DNA of 64,000 nucleotides from Diploscapter coronatus. Its lineage: Eukaryota > Nematoda > Chromadorea > Rhabditida > Rhabditidae. The stretch covers positions 9,253,249 through 9,317,248 of the forward strand of contig OZ038423.1 in assembly GCA_964036155.1 (NCBI GenBank). Reading direction: 5' to 3'. A model generated the notes under the pieces. The model saw only the letters and a program-made list of their open reading frames with translations. It made no database searches and was not told the origin of the DNA. Shown piece after piece: positions 27,702 through 40,900 of this stretch. The position numbers were made by a program, and so were the translations under genes. Each line of letters begins with the position of its first letter. Position 1 is the first letter of the stretch.

Positions 27702-30700
27702 TCAGTGATGCGAATGACCGTGTCCGGAATAGTCGTCGATTTCCATTGAACGAGTCAAGGTTTCGTTGCCCACTGAAAAAGAAGGAAATTAAGAAAGGGT
27801 AAACCTTATCAGCATCTTTTATTCAACATCATGAAATATCTCGTTTCGACATACATGACGACTTCTTAAATTTTTATGACGTCAGATATTTTCTTTTCTC
27901 ATCAATTCATTTTTTTATTTTTGTTCAATTTAAAGTTCAATCAATATTTTCTAAAACTTTCAAATTCCATAATCCGCATCGATATACCGTCAGCATTCTC
28001 TCTTCTGGGAATTAGCTATGTCCACCATGTAAAAGAATCGTGGATCTTCCACAGGGTGATTGTTTTTCAGAACAATAAAACCACTATCCAACCGATCGTC
28101 TTTTTTATCATTCACACAAAACAACTGGGGTTATTATTTTGCTACTGGAACATTCCAAAGTAAGGTTAGGTGAAACGTGATCAGGTTCTTGAACTACCTC
28201 GTCCATATTTAATATTGTTTTACTCAACACCCTTCCGAACACTCCCATTAATTATGAATGATGCATCAAAAATGATAGGGAAAAGAATGCGGTAAAAACT
28301 CGAAAAATCATGGTGTCACTTTCACATCTCCGAATATTTTTTAAAGGATTATCGTTAATTTGAAATGATAGAAAATTTGAATAAAAAGAAATTTCTTACG
28401 ATGATGCCCATGTGTATGTCCGTTGTCCTGCAACCGCAGCAGACCGATGAGTGTAAAGCCCGCGAACATGACCAGCAGCTTGAGCAGATTCGGATGCTCG
28501 TTGTCGCGTTCGTGGATCAACACCTGAAAAGGGAAATTTTTGAATTTGTAGCTTCAAATCGAATTTTACGTTTCTTAGGAAATTCGATTTTCCTTATTAT
28601 ATTTCCAACTTTTCAATAACCTTTTTCGAATGCGTTAAAATTCAGTATTCTTGAAAAATCTCAATTCTACGTCTAGGTCAAATAGCAACTAAGTGGTAGA
28701 TGATTGTGGAGTGAACTACTACGGCTTATGATTTCCAGCAGAAGAAGAAATCTAACCTCGAAGAAAGTGACGTAGAGGAACGTGCCGACCGCAAGCCCCT
28801 GGAGTGTGGTGATCGTGACGTCCTTCCACATGGAGTCCGTCGCAGCCTCCTTGAGGAGCATCCCCAACAGAGCTCCAATGGGGGACGTCAGAGACAGGAT
28901 GAAGATCGAGACGATCACCTGCGAATTGACAGACAAATAAAAACTTACACATGCAATTCCCCTCCGTATGTCAATAAGTCATGAACATTTTTGACGATGA
29001 AAAATGTGTTGCACATCCTTGAATTTCAACACAAAATGTTCATATTTTAACATGCTCGTGAAAATTGGATGAAAATATATCCCCCAATATAAAGTTCTTC
29101 TACTCTACTTACTAAACCCCATCCACGCATACTTGATTTTCAGATCCTACAAATTCTCGTTTTCCTCGAGAACTTGAATCCTTAGAGATGTAATAAAATC
29201 TCACCCATTTGAGCTGATGAGCGTGCGTTCTGGCGAGCTGCAGGCCGAGCGAAAACGAGACGATCAGTTTGTGGACCATCAGCGAGATGAACAGAGCAGT
29301 CGTTTCAGTTTCGTTCGGCTAAAATGCTCAGTTTAGAAGCAAGTTCAAAAATAGATGATGCGTAATTTTCCTTCCCAAACACAACTCCGTCTTCTTTTCT
29401 CATTTGAGAGGGAAGATTACAGACGGCTTCAAAAAAGCATGAACCACGCAATTCTAATCGTATGCACATTTTTTAAAAATAAAATACGAAAATGAAAAAT
29501 GGCATTTCGGTAATAGCATCCAAAAATCAATTACACATTTTGTAACATCTCACCACGACTCCGAAAGCGATGCCCTCGATGAACTCGTGAATGGACAAGG
29601 CGAGAACGAACGTGATCGAGCGGACTCCGTGCGAATGCGCGTGTGGCTGAGACTTCATCAGAATCGGCGGGTCTTCTTTCACTGAAAAACTTTTCATTTA
29701 TTTTTACTGAAATTGAAGATTGAACTTCAACCATTCTAGCTTATTTAACTGAAAAATAAAATTTCATTTGTTTCAACTAATAAAAAATTCTACCGTTTTC
29801 ACAATTCGTCTCACATCGCTCAGGCTCAGCCACAGTCAGCGCGGTGAAGTGTCTGAAGTTTGCATCTGTTAGAAGGAAGACACAATTAAAAAGACGGAAA
29901 CATTAGGAAAGACAACTCTAATGCTGTCGACATACAACCGAAATTTGCAATTCACGATCAGGGTTTTCAGAACATCAGCAGCTTACTCTTGATACAGAAG
30001 CTTTCCCAGAAACTTGAATTTTTTCTAGCCTCTCCAAATCTCTTCGTTTCTCACGCCCTAGCCTCCTCTTACACCAAGAGTATCGCGCAGAAAAGAACGA
30101 CCTCTCATGGAAGTGGATAGCGCAAGTTAGATTTTTGCCCTTTCTTAGATGATAAGCGAGAGATCGCTTGTTGAAAGGTCGCAGAGAAGCGAAGAAAAAA
30201 CTAGTTTATGGGAAAGCCTAGGGGTATTTCAAGCACTAGCAAAACGAAGTGAGCTAGTAACGCAGGAATAGCGATCAGACGAACTACACTCGGATAAGTC
30301 GACATCCAAAATCGAAAGTCGATACGAGTTGAATCCGTAAGCGGCATCTGCCTCGCTGAAGAATTGTCTCTGTCGCTTCAGCAGAGGCAGCTCTGCACAG
30401 TCGATCGACATTTCTCTCGTTGTGTAGGGAATGCAACTACCGTAACTCCGAAGTACACGATACTGGCTATTGAATACGAGATAAACGATGTCAAATCAAG
30501 GTTATTCACAGCAATTTAAATAAATCCGAGTTTTGTAAGTTTTCATGAACCAAATATGCAGAATGACTACTAGATTCTTTCATATTCTGTTGATCAGGAG
30601 ATAAATTTGTTAGAATTTATATAAAAAATAATACTCGACTTTTTAATTAAAGGTGAAAACTCACTCCGATTGCGCGTTGCATTCGGGCGATTGCCGTCCC

Positions 30701-32091
30701 GAATCCGTCTGTCTCCGATTTCTCGTGTGCACCGTCAGGGGGCAGTGTTTTTGGCAGTGGCCGGCTGTCTGAAAATGATTCTTCATCGATTCAAAGTTCA
30801 TTCATATTTGGAAATGGAGAATGCTGAAAGATTTATCAAATTTTCAGATTTCAAATAAGATTATGCAGGAAAAAATAGGAATTTTCTCCTTAAATTGAAA
30901 AAAGTTGTACCTCCTCGTTCTCTTTGATCACTTCCCCATCGATCATGGGATCGTCAGCGCAAGTGTCGATTTTCATGTATTCCTTGTTGTCGCTCGCGTA
31001 TCCACCCGCTGCCTGCACATAGCTCGTAGTCGTCATGCAGCAGCCCGCGTCGTTGGATGGAGGAACAGAGCTGACAATAACAATTCTCATTTGCAGTAGA
31101 ATGGAAATGCAAAAATCGTCATTTAACATGTCGTGTTGATTTTCAAGAAATTTACATATAGATTAATCATTTTTTTCACAAAAAGATCACTTTCATAGAG
31201 AAAACGATGTTCATTTTCTTGTAAAGTAATAAAAAATCTACATACTGTTCAGCAGCCAGTGCGTGAGTGCCGTGCGAATGGCCGTGTGCCATCGAGGGAA
31301 TCGCCAGAATCACTACCTGGAAATTGGAATCTTATATTTTTGGCAAAATAAGAAAATACCTCTTCAATGAGAAAGAGCACGAAGAATCCGAGACAGCTGA
31401 GCAGTTCGGCCACGGGATAGTCGAAGTGGAACGTTTTACCGTACTTCTGAAAATATTTATTAAAAATTGAGTTTTTCTCAGAAAGAAACTGTTTATGTGC
31501 CACCTTTTCAAAGACAAGGTTCTTTATTATTTCTTATATTTGAAAAAAGGACTCATTTTCGATTTTGTTAATTTAAAAAAGAAGAATTTGAATCCTTTCA
31601 AAGACCAAAAATACTCACTTCCTTCCTTTTTAAAAAGTGAACGATAAAAAATTCCAACCGATTCCAAATCCTCGAGATTTTCGACGAGTTCGGGAAAGAG
31701 ATGGAGGAAACAGGTGGCGAGGAAGACGCCGCCAGAGAAGCAGGTCAGCAAGCAGAGGATGAGCGATACGTTGCGGTGCTGCTGCGAGGTCGACGCCACT
31801 GCCGCCGAACGACGCAGGCAGCGGAGAAGCTGAACGTTCAAATAAGTTCCAGGCCTTGACATTCTAAGGAGTTCTGATCACATATAAAAACTATCAGGTT
31901 TGTTCTGAGTAAGAAATCATGAAAGCCATATTTTGAAAGCAAATGTTCGGAAAATTCGAATACAATAATTGAAAGGAAGACAAGTTGAATAGAAGAAAAT
32001 TCTAACTCACCCTCAAAGGCAAAAGTCCCGCCAACACGACTCCGACGATCATCACGACCAGGAAAATCAGCTTCAGCACAATCAAATTCAT
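27702..32091 (-). CDS. ZIP-family zinc transporter (SLC39, ZIP1/2/3 subfamily)
   Basis: Imports Zn2+ (and possibly other divalent cations) into the cytosol. Exons (minus): 32011-32091, 31659-31829, 31360-31446, 31246-31316, 30911-31070, 30665-30768, 30237-30415 (inferred), 29794-29865, 29554-29681, 29205-29318, 28757-28918, 28400-28523, 27702-27772; 1524 nt, 507 aa. TM1-3: VLKLIFLVVMIVGVVLAGLL, LLTCFSGGVFLATCFLHLFPE, AELLSCLGFFVLFLIEE. The metal-binding helix TM4 is LALSIHEFIEGIAFGVV (family HSxFEGxAxG). TM5 has HKLIVSFSLGL, and TM7 has LQGLAVGTFLYVTFFE. The TM3-TM4 loop is very long, about 190 residues, against under 60 in human ZIP1, and has His-rich AHGHSHGTH and HAHSHG patches. The C-terminus is also His-rich (GHGHSHH). 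TTCAG at 32099 upstream of the ATG suggests trans-splicing. The family is certain; the inferred exon is less so. Confidence 0.94.
30237..30415 (-). CDS. Inferred extra exon of the ZIP transporter loop
   Basis: The exon ending at 30665 closes in phase 2, but the next recognisable exon (29794-29865) is open only in phase 1, so a direct join would hit stops. This 179-nt open segment (starts EMSIDCAELPLLKRQRQFF) has an AG acceptor and a GT donor of exactly the phases needed. It adds about 60 hydrophilic residues to the TM3-TM4 loop. The donor (CTA|GTGCTT) and acceptor (ACGAG) are weak. Part of the ZIP gene above, not a separate gene. Confidence 0.6.
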
Positions 32092-33435
32092 TGTGGCCCT
32101 GAATTTAAAAAAATTAAACCTAAATAAAACCCGGCAAAATTTGAAATGCCAAAGGCCAGGGCCTGAATCCGCCTAAAATCGTTTTTCCCGTCAGTCCTGT
32201 GAGCCATAGGAAAAGCAGATTATGCGCCTTAATAAACAGCGGGCAGAAACGCGTTGCAAGAAAATAGATAAGTCGAACGAAAACTGCTTGACTCCCAATT
32301 CTTGCTGCTGCACTGTTGGTTTTGTCTCGTTGTCGAATGAAAAAGCTCATTTCAAATTGCGGGTGAATTATATCAGAGCCGGTTTACAGCTCTATCTTTC
32401 GGCATGGAAGAAAATGTTTTGAAGGGGTTCCTAGGGAATTAACGGGGAGTGAGAGTCATTAAGCTTGCAGGAGCAAAAGTACGTAAACAAACCCCACAAC
32501 TTCGAATTTCCCTCACTCAAAAAGGCTATTTTTAAGTTTCCTCGGTCGGTTTTTAGTCAACGCCTATTATTAGAATTAGCGCGGCTGTGGCAATTATCTC
32601 CTGAAAGTGAGAATATCATTTTCTGTCTGAAACTAGAAAAAAACCACGAGAAAAATAATATTGAAAATTGGCACGCTAGGAGCGGAAAATAGCACTACTT
32701 TTGAAAGATTTTTTACATTAGCAGAATTTTTCCGCCTATTTTTGACAACCAATTGCAAAAGTATCAGTCATAGAGGTCGAAAGAACAATGGCAATCTCAA
32801 GTGCTATTGAGACTATTTTTACCTGCAACCCCAAATTCGAAATGGAAACAAGGAAATTTCTAGAGGGTTCCAAAAAGTGCAGGGGTTTCCTCGTGAATAT
32901 TTCAATCAGGAACATCACATTTCCGAAACGGCCCATTAACATTGTTAGCTATCAAACGACGGGTAACTAATCGAAAGGTCGAGGATTCCTAATTTGACCA
33001 AAAATCACTGCCAAAACTCAAACTATTTCGCACTTTGATCGAGTTTGTTCGTGGTTTTATAAATTTCTCATTTTCACGCCATTTTCTTTCATCTGATTAT
33101 TCTCTCCTGCCCCTTCTAAGCACTTCTAATCCAATCTTCAATATCTTCAATAAACCCCTATTTTATACGTCTCATGCGTATCTAATCCCGGTCATAAATG
33201 CACTCTTCCCTGACAATTCCATCGATTTTTGCAGTTCGCGAAAAAACTTTGCACTTTCTGGATGAAATATTGACTTTTCTTTCTAAAATAGCTTTCGTTC
33301 GGGTTCTTTTTGGAAATTCGCTAATTGTTCCCCTTTGCACAATGTTTCGCTTTAAAAGTTGGTCTTATCTTTATAATAAAAAAAACGCTTTTTCAGCTTC
33401 AAAATCGAGTCATTTTCAAATTTACCTGTTTCAGA
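32092..33435. promoter_or_regulatory. Divergent ZIP / APRT intergenic region
   Basis: 1.34 kb between the two start codons. Trans-splice-like acceptors flank it: AG at 32100-32099 for ZIP (minus strand) and TTTCAG at 33429-33434, one base before the APRT ATG. Otherwise AT-rich, with pyrimidine runs at 33060-33140. Confidence 0.45.
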
Positions 33436-35957
33436 ATGCTGCCGACCCTGGAAGAGCTGTGTGCAAAGGTCGAGCCGCTCGTTCGCAACGTGCCCGACTT
33501 CCCCAAGAAAGGAATCAACTTTCGGTAAGCTGAATTTAGAAAAAAATACATTCGAGGAAATAAAAGCAAATTTCGAGTTGCTACTCGTTTTCATAACGAA
33601 CACGATCATTTTCGGTGCTTTCGAGAACAAAAAATGTCGTGTTAGCAAGATACAAAATATATCCATGCTTCATTAATGAGAACGATTTTTCATTTGAAAG
33701 AAAAAATCACTGACTATATGACACGCGTTTCATGTTCGATTTGCAAATAAGGAAATAGGAACCGAAAATGCGCGACAAACCAGGATAATACGTTCTTCGA
33801 TCGAATTAATGCAACATCAATTTTACTAGAACTAGGAAAAGCGCCCACTGGCTAGGATTAGGATTTTTGTGCAAAATGTGGGAATAGCAAATGAGTGAAG
33901 ACAAGTGTTGAAATTTTCGACCTTCAGAAAAGATGAATGGAAAATGAGCTGAAAAGAAATGACGTGCTGTTTTGCACAGTAAGAATGAAACGATTACTGA
34001 ATCATACTCATCAGTCCTAAAATATCTAAAGTAGAGCAATAGGTAATGCAACCGGTCCTTTAGATAGAGTGGAATTGCCTGTTTTTGGCCTAACCTTTGA
34101 AAAAACTACAAAGGGGTGGGTGAAAGAAGGACACTTGCAAAAATATAGAGGACGAAATTCGGCTCATGCATGAAATGAAGATGAGTAATGAAAATTATTA
34201 GAATGTGGGTTTAATTATCGCTGAAAAATAGCCAAATGAGGCGATGTTCGAAAGCCTGAAAATTCGATGAAAAAATTTCTTTTTCTAAAATTTTGCCTGA
34301 GCCTATCTTTGAAAATGAAAGGAAAAAACAAAGTTTTAACGATTCACTTTTAGCGACATAATGCCTCTGTTCGCACACCCGACTCTGGTGAACGAGCTGT
34401 GCGTCGTGATCGCCCATCACATTCGAACACATGCCGGGCAGGTTGACTGCATCGCTGCTCTCGAGGCTAGGGGTAGGGGAAGTTTTGATTTCTTGTTTGA
34501 TTTTTAGGTTAATTTGAGATGAAAAGTGGGAAATATCTCGATTTTCGGAGAATCCGAGGTTAATTTGAGGCTAGAGATGAGAGAGATTTTGAACCAGACC
34601 TGAAAATAACAATTGCAAAGAGACTTGTAGTCGCTATGGGGAACATTTAGAAAATGAAGTAAAACTGCTAAATTTAAAGAAAATTCCAAGTCTTTGTTGG
34701 AGTTTCGAAGATATGAGGGTGGAATTTCAAAGAGCTATTGCATCAGGCTTGTTACGTCCTTCCTCACTTTCTTTTCTTCAACGAGGAAGCCAGATTAGAC
34801 CACGCCCATGCCATTTTATTTTTATATTTTAATATAGGAGTATGGAAGATATATTGTGAGAAAATGGAAACGGCTTCTTTCTTTTTATGCTCAAATTAGT
34901 TTTTGAGGGTTTCGAATTTCAAGTGTGAACATGAGAGATTTAGACTACGTATTGCGTCAGGCTTTGTAATGTGTTACCCGCACTTAATTCGTTGAATCAA
35001 GAGAATGACTAATAATTACTTTGAAACTATTACCAATTCATTTTTTCTAAAATAATTCTAGTTTGGAGCTCTTGGTCAAACATTTATGTTTCGAATTCTT
35101 TTAATTTCTAATACTAAAAATTTCAATTCTTATTTCAGATGTTTATCTAAAAATTATTTTCATATGTATATATATTTTTTTTAAAAATAATAGACTTCAG
35201 AAGATCTCTGATACAAATTCAAATATTCTAGGCTTCCTGTTCGGCCCTCAAATCGCGATTCAGCTGGGAGTTCCATTCGTTCCCATTCGCAAGAAGGGCA
35301 AGTTGCCAGGAGTCACTCTGCAGGTAAGATACATTTCATCCTAGAGTCTAACTCAACTTTGAGATTAAAATAAATAAAAAATATTAAAAATCCGACTTAA
35401 CTTCAAAACTGAACCAACTGGAATATTAATTCAGGCCGCCTACGTCAAAGAGTACGGGGAAGATGTAGTTGAGATGCAGGTTTAATGTTTTTAGACGACT
35501 ATCTGTTGAATTGTCTATTCTAGGAAGGCGCAGTGAAGGAAGGGCAGAGAGTCTATCTGTTGGACGACTTACTCGCTACTGGAGGCACAATGAAGGTATT
35601 TTTTTAATGAAATTTTTAAAAAATCAAGAAGATTATTATTTTTCGGGTGCTTTTTGTTGGAGCTTTGTTATTTTGTAAATAACTTCTTTCCGAAAAAAAC
35701 GACAATAGGCAACAGCTATATGACAACTTGACGACCTATTTCTTTTCCCACACTATTTCGCCCTACTTTCCTATCTAACTATACGTCTCATCATTTGCAT
35801 ATTTGCCAATTTATTTGAGGCTGCCATCGACCTGATCTCCAAGGCAGGAGGCGTGGTCGTGGAGGCGTTCGTGATCATCGAGCTGACAGGGCTGAATGGC
35901 AGAGCCAAATTCGCTAACGTTCCCACCAAGGCACTCATCAGCTACCCCGATATGTAA
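33436..35957 (+). CDS. aprt-1: Adenine phosphoribosyltransferase
   Basis: Purine salvage enzyme: adenine + PRPP gives AMP + pyrophosphate; cytosolic dimer. Exons: 33436-33524, 34354-34472, 35232-35323, 35435-35479, 35524-35595, 35820-35957; 184 aa (human 180). Conserved blocks: [14 protein letters not shown] (human DFPTPGVVFRDISP), [20 protein letters not shown] (flexible loop), EYG, and the PRPP-binding motif [14 protein letters not shown], ending with the [10 protein letters not shown] region. The start is the ATG one base after TTTCAG, which fits trans-splicing. Introns 1 and 2 are long (about 0.8 kb each). The last exon uses an acceptor ending TTTGAG, which is weak for this genome. The gene converges with npp-7. 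Confidence 0.97.
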
Positions 35958-37990
35958 GGAATGAATTTCTAGACTTCAAAAACTAAAAAGGCCATATTGA
36001 AGAAATATCTATGACATTTTTATCTCAAGCGGTTGAAATTTTTCAATACCGTCTTTTCCTTCAAAAAATTCTAATTTCATGACACTTTAGTTGCCATAAG
36101 CTATGATAAATTTTACATTTATCAGCTTCGCTTAGCTATTTCCTTCGACAATATGTAGTCTAGGCATAAATTTCCGAGATTAGCTAAAAACGTTCAAAAG
36201 TCCTTTATGTTCTATTTATGGTTGTGAGACTGCTTCTACCTTCCAAAAATTTCAGTATTCCAAACTTTCCTTTTCACTTTTCTGCTTGCTATACTAAATT
36301 TCAGCTAGACGACGATTTTCAATAAAACAATTTATTCCGAAGACAAAGTTTACGTTTTGCTTACTTCTACTAAAAATGGGCATAAAACTCAAATCAGTCA
36401 ATTCCGAACGAAAAGGAGAGAATTGGGGACGGAGTTTAAAATAACAGAACAGCCTGAAGATGACTGGGAGAATAGAAAATACCATTGATCACGGAAAATT
36501 TCGGATTTGCGAAATGCCGCACAGTTTTTACAACAACAAAAAATAGTAAACAAAAGTGTGAGGAAGATCGGAAATTCAAAGATTTTCCGAAAACCAACTG
36601 ATATTTAGAACATGATAGATAAAATTTCAACAAGACCAACAATATATTTGAAACGAAACAAGAATAGGAGCAAAAGAGGAGAAAACAAGAATTATAGCAT
36701 AGCAAATGAAGAAAATTAAGAGTCAAATAAGATAAAACCAGGGGAAAAGACAATTGACAAACTTGAAAATGTATTCGAAAGAGGATAATGAATGAGCGAG
36801 AGAACAAGGAAAACCAGAGGAAAAAGAAGAAGAAAAAACAATTGAACGAACGAAGCATTCTAATTTGAAAGATACCGTAATTCTAAAATGATCGATTTTC
36901 CGAAGAAATAGAATTACGATATCCCTAGTATTTTTGAATCTATTGACAGCTTGCTTTACCGGGGCAAGGCTAAGATGAGCCGAAGGTTCGAGATAAAAAA
37001 TTGGCAATTTGGACAAAATCAGAGAAAAGACTTCGAAAATTTATCCAGATCACCTAAAAATTTCAAGATATTCCTAAAATCACTAACAAAAATTGGGAGT
37101 CAAGCTGCCATTGAAAGCGAAAATTTTAGTGAGAAATAGTTTCAAAAGTGCGAATTCTCTTAAATCTCACCAAAATTCCCGCCCAAGATAAAACAATGGG
37201 TGAAGATACGATTGAAAACAGTGTGAAAACCCGGGGTGAACTAGACGCGCCGAAATACTCTCACTTGATCAGGAACAGGAAAAGGGTGTTTGGAAAAATC
37301 AGAATACATTCAGGAGTTAAGACAAGTCGAAATGTACCAAATTTTCGAACTCGTTCAAAATTTCAAATATCCGACCTTTCCTAATTTCCCAAAAATCAGA
37401 AATAAACGCAGTTCGCTGCCATTTCCCGCTAATACAAACTCATTTCTTTTAGTCACAGAAAAATATCTAGTTTGATATACAACACAAAAATCTAAACGAA
37501 AGTGAATAATTTGTATATCTTAGACCAAAATAGAAGGAAATTTGAAAATTCTAAGCAAAAAAACACGAATACCCGAAGTTTGGATTTGCGGGAAATACCA
37601 ATGAAAATAACGACAATTTACTAAAGAAGAGATATCTGAACGAAGAAAATGAACATAGAAACAAAAACCAGAAGTTTCAGCTGATATAATCAAAGATTTA
37701 CCAAAGTCAAGATTTTAATTTACAGGATTCTAGAAATATCTTTAAAAGAAAAAAATCCTGCAAACTTTATCAAAAATATTGTTGATTTCAAATAATTAAA
37801 GATAAAAAAGAAAAATATGTGTGGTTATAAATCACATTGCACCACCATGTTGTTTTAAGCTTTAACTGAACCGAAAAATAATGAAAAATATTGTCAATGA
37901 TAAAAAAAATGGAAACAGATAAGTTTGAATAAAATACTCGGTTCAGTTGAATTTCTCAAAACCTTGTTGTTTTGTTCTTTGGACGAGAAT
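35958..37990. other. aprt-1 / npp-7 intergenic region
   Basis: About 2 kb, strongly A-rich on the + strand. Several antisense ORFs of 60-140 codons are low-complexity Phe/Ser/Leu-rich readings of poly-purine sequence without splice context. No gene is supported. Confidence 0.45.
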
Positions 37991-40900
37991 TTAACGAGCG
38001 CCCGGTTTTCTCCGTCTCGCCACTGCGATCTTGCGCCGAGCGTCGTTGCTCGAGGCAGAACTGAAAAGGTGGTAAAATTATAATTTTTAGAAAGAAAAAG
38101 AATTAGAATTTGAAAAAAATGACTAGAAACTTGAGAAATTTTCAGCTTTAGAAAGGAGATTTTTAGAAAATGTCTAAAATTAAAGAAAGGAATTTTGGAA
38201 TAGAATATTGAGGTTTTTTAAAGAATAATTTTTTAAATTTTACTTGTAGCTGAACGCATTGGAGAACTGCGAGTCTCCGCCCAACTGGAAAGAAGCAGCC
38301 GAAGAGTCAGATGGAGCACCGAACAGGTTTACTGAAAATTAAAAGATTTAGAAAGGAAACTATCTTTTCTCCAAAAAAATCGCTAAAAAATTAGCACTTT
38401 CAGAAAATTATCATTCTTTTGGTTATTTTCCAAATTTGATCTTTTAAATTCTTGATAAATAAAAAGTAGCTTACTTGAGGGTGCTTGTTGCTGCTGTTCT
38501 CCTCCTACAGCCTGTCCCGAGTTTCCCCCGCCGAAGACGAAAAGTCCCGATCCTGCAGCGGAACTGGTTCCGTTCGAGAGACCTGTGGATGGCTGTGGGA
38601 CACCGAATTGGAACGTCGATGGCAGGTCGGAAGAGGGTTGAAGGGAGGGACCGCCGCCGAATGGGTTGCTGGAAAATAATGTCCATTTAGAAAACCTATA
38701 AGATTATAGCTTTCGTCATTTTGTTTTCTTTAGAAATTTGTACAATGTCGGGGGATAAAATTTTGACAGAAGAAAAGAAAAGCTAAGAAGTTTTCAACAT
38801 TTCTTTTCCAAAATGAAAATAGTGATCTTGGAAGTTAGGCTAGAAATTTACCCAGACGAAGACGGAACGGCGGGTTTTGCCAAAGATCCGAACGGAGCGA
38901 ATGTCGGAACCGCAGTCGATGTCGAACTCACTGCGTCTGGAAAATGTTATTTTCTTCGATTTTCGTCATTTTTAAACATAATATATTTTTTTTAAATAAT
39001 AACGAAAAGTCAAAAATGGTCGTTTGAGAAGATATCTTGTGAATAAACAAGTACCTACCTGGTTTGTTATTAGCGGCATTTCCGCCGAATCCGAAGAGAG
39101 CAGGAGCACTCGCTGAGGCAGAGACAGTGGAAGCGATGCCTGGAGTCTTGCCGAAGGAGGCGCCAAAACCGGTGAAGGGGGGAATCGAGGGAGCTGCCGA
39201 TGCAGTCGTGGTTGAGGGATCGGACGCTTTCGAGGCCGAGGCAGGCAGACCGAATCCACTGAATGGAGAGGAGGCTGAAAAAATATATTCTCTAAATTAT
39301 CTAGTTTTTCCTTGTTATAAATTTTAACTTTTGAAAACATTCTGAAGAAAAACTCTTTAAAAATTTACCTGGAATACCGCTAGCTGCCGAATCCGAATTA
39401 GACGAAGAAACAAGCGGTTTGATGGCTCCGAAACCTCCGAACACTGGAGCGGGTGCAGTTGAATTTGCTGTGTTTCCTGAAATCATGATCGTAAATATTT
39501 CCGTCTCTAGCTAATTTTACTCATCTATCGAGGCCACACGATTAGAAGGCTCACTCAATTTGTCTTACTCTACAAAACTATTGACTCAGTAGAAGTAAGT
39601 GGGTCAGCATTCCAAATCTCAGATTCATGCTGATTTATTGATTTAGAATGAAAACAAGTTCAAGTTCTTGGTAGTTCGAGCTTTACGAAAATAAACTCCA
39701 TTCAATAGATCCTGATAAACTTTACCCGCTGGCTTGGCTCCGAAAGTGAATGGGGAGGCGGACGCAGCAGGGTCCGAGGTGGTTGCAGTCGGTGCGGGTT
39801 TGGCCTGGGGCAGGGAGGTGGTGAGAGAGCCAAATGGAGAGGCTGTTGCTGTTGCTGTGCCTGGCTGGAGCGAGCCGAATGTGATGGTCGGGGCTGCAGA
39901 GGAAGAGGTCGATTCTGCTGGCTTCGCACCGAACGTGAATGGGGCAGTGGCTGAAATTTGCATAATGCATAAAAATTTCATTCTTTATAAAAGTAGAAAA
40001 AATTTGATATTTTCATGAAATTGATACAAACAGAATTACATTATTTTATAGGGAAAATGAAAATTTAACAAAAAAACAATCCCAACCTGAAGCGGTAGTG
40101 GCGGCGGCCGTTTCCTTGTTGCCTGCAGTACCCAGTTGCGGCTGTCCGAAAGTGAAGGGGGCCGGTGCGCTTGCAGTGAATGAGGATGCAGTGGTGGTCG
40201 AGGCTGCTGTGCCAGATGGCTTGCCGAGCAGACCAGAGCCGAAAATGCCTGAAGATGATCCCGAGCCGAACAGGGACTGGGTCGGGGCAGCTGGGGTTGC
40301 AGAAGAAGTCGATGTCTCGGAAGGCTTAGAAACGGCCGGGGCAGACAGACCGAAACCGAAAACGGGTGGGGCTACTGAAATTTTCTTTTTCGAAATTAAA
40401 GAAAGATGAATGGAGTTTGTAGATCAATTGTAGAAGGAATAAATTTTTGAAAGAGGAAATAAATCGTTACCCTGATTACTAGTAGCTGCAGCGGTGGTCA
40501 CTGTGGCAGGTTTGCTGCCGAATCCCGAACCGAAAATGGGCGCGGTCGAGCTCGTTCCTGTTCCAGTGCCGATTCCGAATAACGGGGCTGTAGTCGTGGT
40601 CGATGAAGTGACTGATTCCGCTGTAAATAATAAAATGATAAAGTTCTCAAAGTGACGATGAAAACTTGGCTAAAATCAATGAAAATAAATTCCAATAAAG
40701 AAAAAAAACATTAGTCACAGGATTTCAGATAAAATGGTATTTTTATCAAGGATGTTCAAAGGTAGAGTCAGACAGGCAAGGCACAGATACGGCTTTTAGA
40801 AAAATAGACAGGTACAGGTACAATTCTTTGCATCTGTGGACATCTCATATTTTACTTCTAGATCAGATAAAATTCGCAATTTCCCTACCCGAATTCGCAC

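Noticed and set aside
31527..31658. Longer version of ZIP exon 2 ending at the GTGAGT near 31618
   Set aside because: It ends in a phase that makes the next exon (TM3) hit a stop; the GTTGGA donor at 31658 restores frame and family spacing.
36436..36858. 140-codon minus-strand ORF between aprt-1 and npp-7
   Set aside because: Phe/Ser/Leu-rich low-complexity translation of A-rich DNA, no splice context and no family features.
39064..40409. Ala/Glu/Pro-rich + strand ORFs opposite npp-7
   Set aside because: Complement of the Ser/Thr/Ala-rich FG-repeat exons, whose codon bias keeps the opposite strand open.
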